Below, in pieces: positions 63,518 through 64,000 of a stretch of 64,000 bases of DNA. Each line of letters opens with the position of its first letter. Within the stretch, counting starts at the first letter, position 1. The notes beneath the pieces are model-generated. The model was not told where the DNA came from, made no database searches, and saw only the letters and a list, made by a program, of their open reading frames with translations. The translations under genes were made by a program, and so were the position numbers. Source of the DNA: DASRHY01 sp035650275 (lineage in GTDB: Bacteria; Actinomycetota; Actinomycetes; Propionibacteriales; Kribbellaceae); contig DASRHY010000069.1 of the NCBI GenBank assembly GCA_035650275.1, positions 1-64,000 on the forward strand, in the 5' to 3' direction.

Positions 63518-63721
63518 ATGAGCAAGCAACCAGAACCGCCGGCCAGCTCGATGGACGGCTGGAGAGTCTTCTCCTACCTGATCGGCGGAGTCGCCGTGTA
63601 CGCCGGCATCGGGTGGCTGCTGGACCGCTGGCTCGGCACCGCGTTCTTCCTTCCGGTGGGCATCGTGCTCGGCGCCGGGCTCGCCGTACTGCTGCTGTAC
63701 TTCCGCTACGGCCGATCCTGA
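63518..63721 (+). CDS. AtpZ/AtpI-family small membrane protein
   Basis: A 67-residue protein with two hydrophobic helices (FSYLIGGVAVYAGIGWLLDRW and LPVGIVLGAGLAVLLLYFRYG), matching the AtpZ/AtpI family of assembly or Mg2+ import factors for F-type ATP synthase. ATG 63518 is used; a GTG two codons earlier also exists. It lies just upstream of atpB. Confidence 0.85.
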   Translation: MSKQPEPPASSMDGWRVFSYLIGGVAVYAGIGWLLDRWLGTAFFLPVGIVLGAGLAVLLLYFRYGRS

Positions 63722-63836
63722 GCCACCGCGGGCCCGTGAGGACCAACCGCCATGTTCCTGACCGCACTGATCGCACACTGATCGCCCGAGACGGCGACCA
63801 GAGGCACTACGTGAGTACGACGCGAGAGGAGACCCG

Positions 63837-64000
63837 GTGATCGCCGGCGTTCCGACTTCGGACAGCTTCACCCCGCCCGGGCCGAAGGACTTCGAGCTTC
63901 CCGGTCTGTTCGGCACGGAGTGGCTGAACAAGCCGATCCTGGTCTCCAGCCTGACCGTGATCGTGATCATCTGGTTCTTCTGGGCCGCGTCGCGCAAGGC
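63837..64000 (+). CDS. atpB: ATP synthase subunit a, N-terminal part
   Basis: The first 54 residues of F0 subunit a are present before the window ends. They include the typical start (MIAGVPTSDSFTPPGPKDFEL) and the first membrane helix (VSSLTVIVIIWFFWAAS). AGGAG lies 5 nt before GTG 63837. It opens the F-type ATP synthase operon. Confidence 0.88.
   Translation, partial: MIAGVPTSDSFTPPGPKDFELPGLFGTEWLNKPILVSSLTVIVIIWFFWAASRK

Overview
The window is GC-rich throughout, with GTG starts, GGAGG-type ribosome binding sites and many ATGA/GTGA stop-start overlaps. Together with the order argS-lysA-hom-thrC-thrB-rho-rpmE-prfA-prmC-sua5-wecA-like-atp at the right end, this points to an actinobacterium. 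A member of the Propionibacteriales such as Kribbella or a relative is my best guess, inferred from gene order only.

The left two thirds (about 4-41 kb) is an accessory stress or dormancy island. From left to right it carries an HtpX-like protease, two tandem triple-BON proteins and a lipoprotein. A long leftward operon follows (PrsW-type protease, MFS transporter, MscS channel, small proteins, KhtT-like subunit with CPA2 antiporter, FtsH, DUF1931 histone-fold protein). A second leftward operon is a complete second chaperone set (Hsp20-DnaK-GrpE-CbpA-CbpM-ClpB) running into DoxX and a type II NADH dehydrogenase. Rightward genes come next: a MerR-receiver fusion coupled to a two-domain KaiC-like ATPase, two adjacent LuxR/STAND regulators, a baeRF (Rv2629-like) protein, Dps and a site-2 protease with CBS domains. 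Leftward again are DUF1918, a second Hsp20, a thioredoxin / UBP zinc finger / cNMP-thioredoxin-reductase-like operon, a glycine-zipper stress protein and a zinc alcohol dehydrogenase. The content resembles the Mycobacterium tuberculosis DosR regulon and Streptomyces dormancy clusters, but no DosR-like box of the known form is seen.

The main discovery is a 22-bp sequence found nine times between 4.9 and 37.7 kb, aligning without gaps (consensus rACTACG-ygrTCcs-GGGATGCC). Eight copies lie 57-85 nt upstream of the first gene of a transcription unit, in the same orientation as that gene. In six of these eight a nANNNT -10-like hexamer starts 16-19 nt after the motif, so the motif sits where a -35 element would be. 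The eight units together cover more than 20 genes, so the island looks like one regulon under a single, unidentified activator or sigma factor.

The right third (42-64 kb) is mostly conserved housekeeping sequence: tRNA-Arg(CCG), PspC, argS, the lysine/threonine genes, rho with a long Asn/Arg/Asp-rich insertion, a NarL-type two-component pair, rpmE, prfA, prmC, add, sua5, a MraY/WecA-type transferase and the start of the ATP synthase operon. Several decayed genes occur across the window: an alpha/beta hydrolase, a NYN-domain protein, a large membrane protein, an NDH-2 tail and a TetR regulator. Long palindromes lie around prfA and between add and sua5, and direct repeats precede the atp genes.
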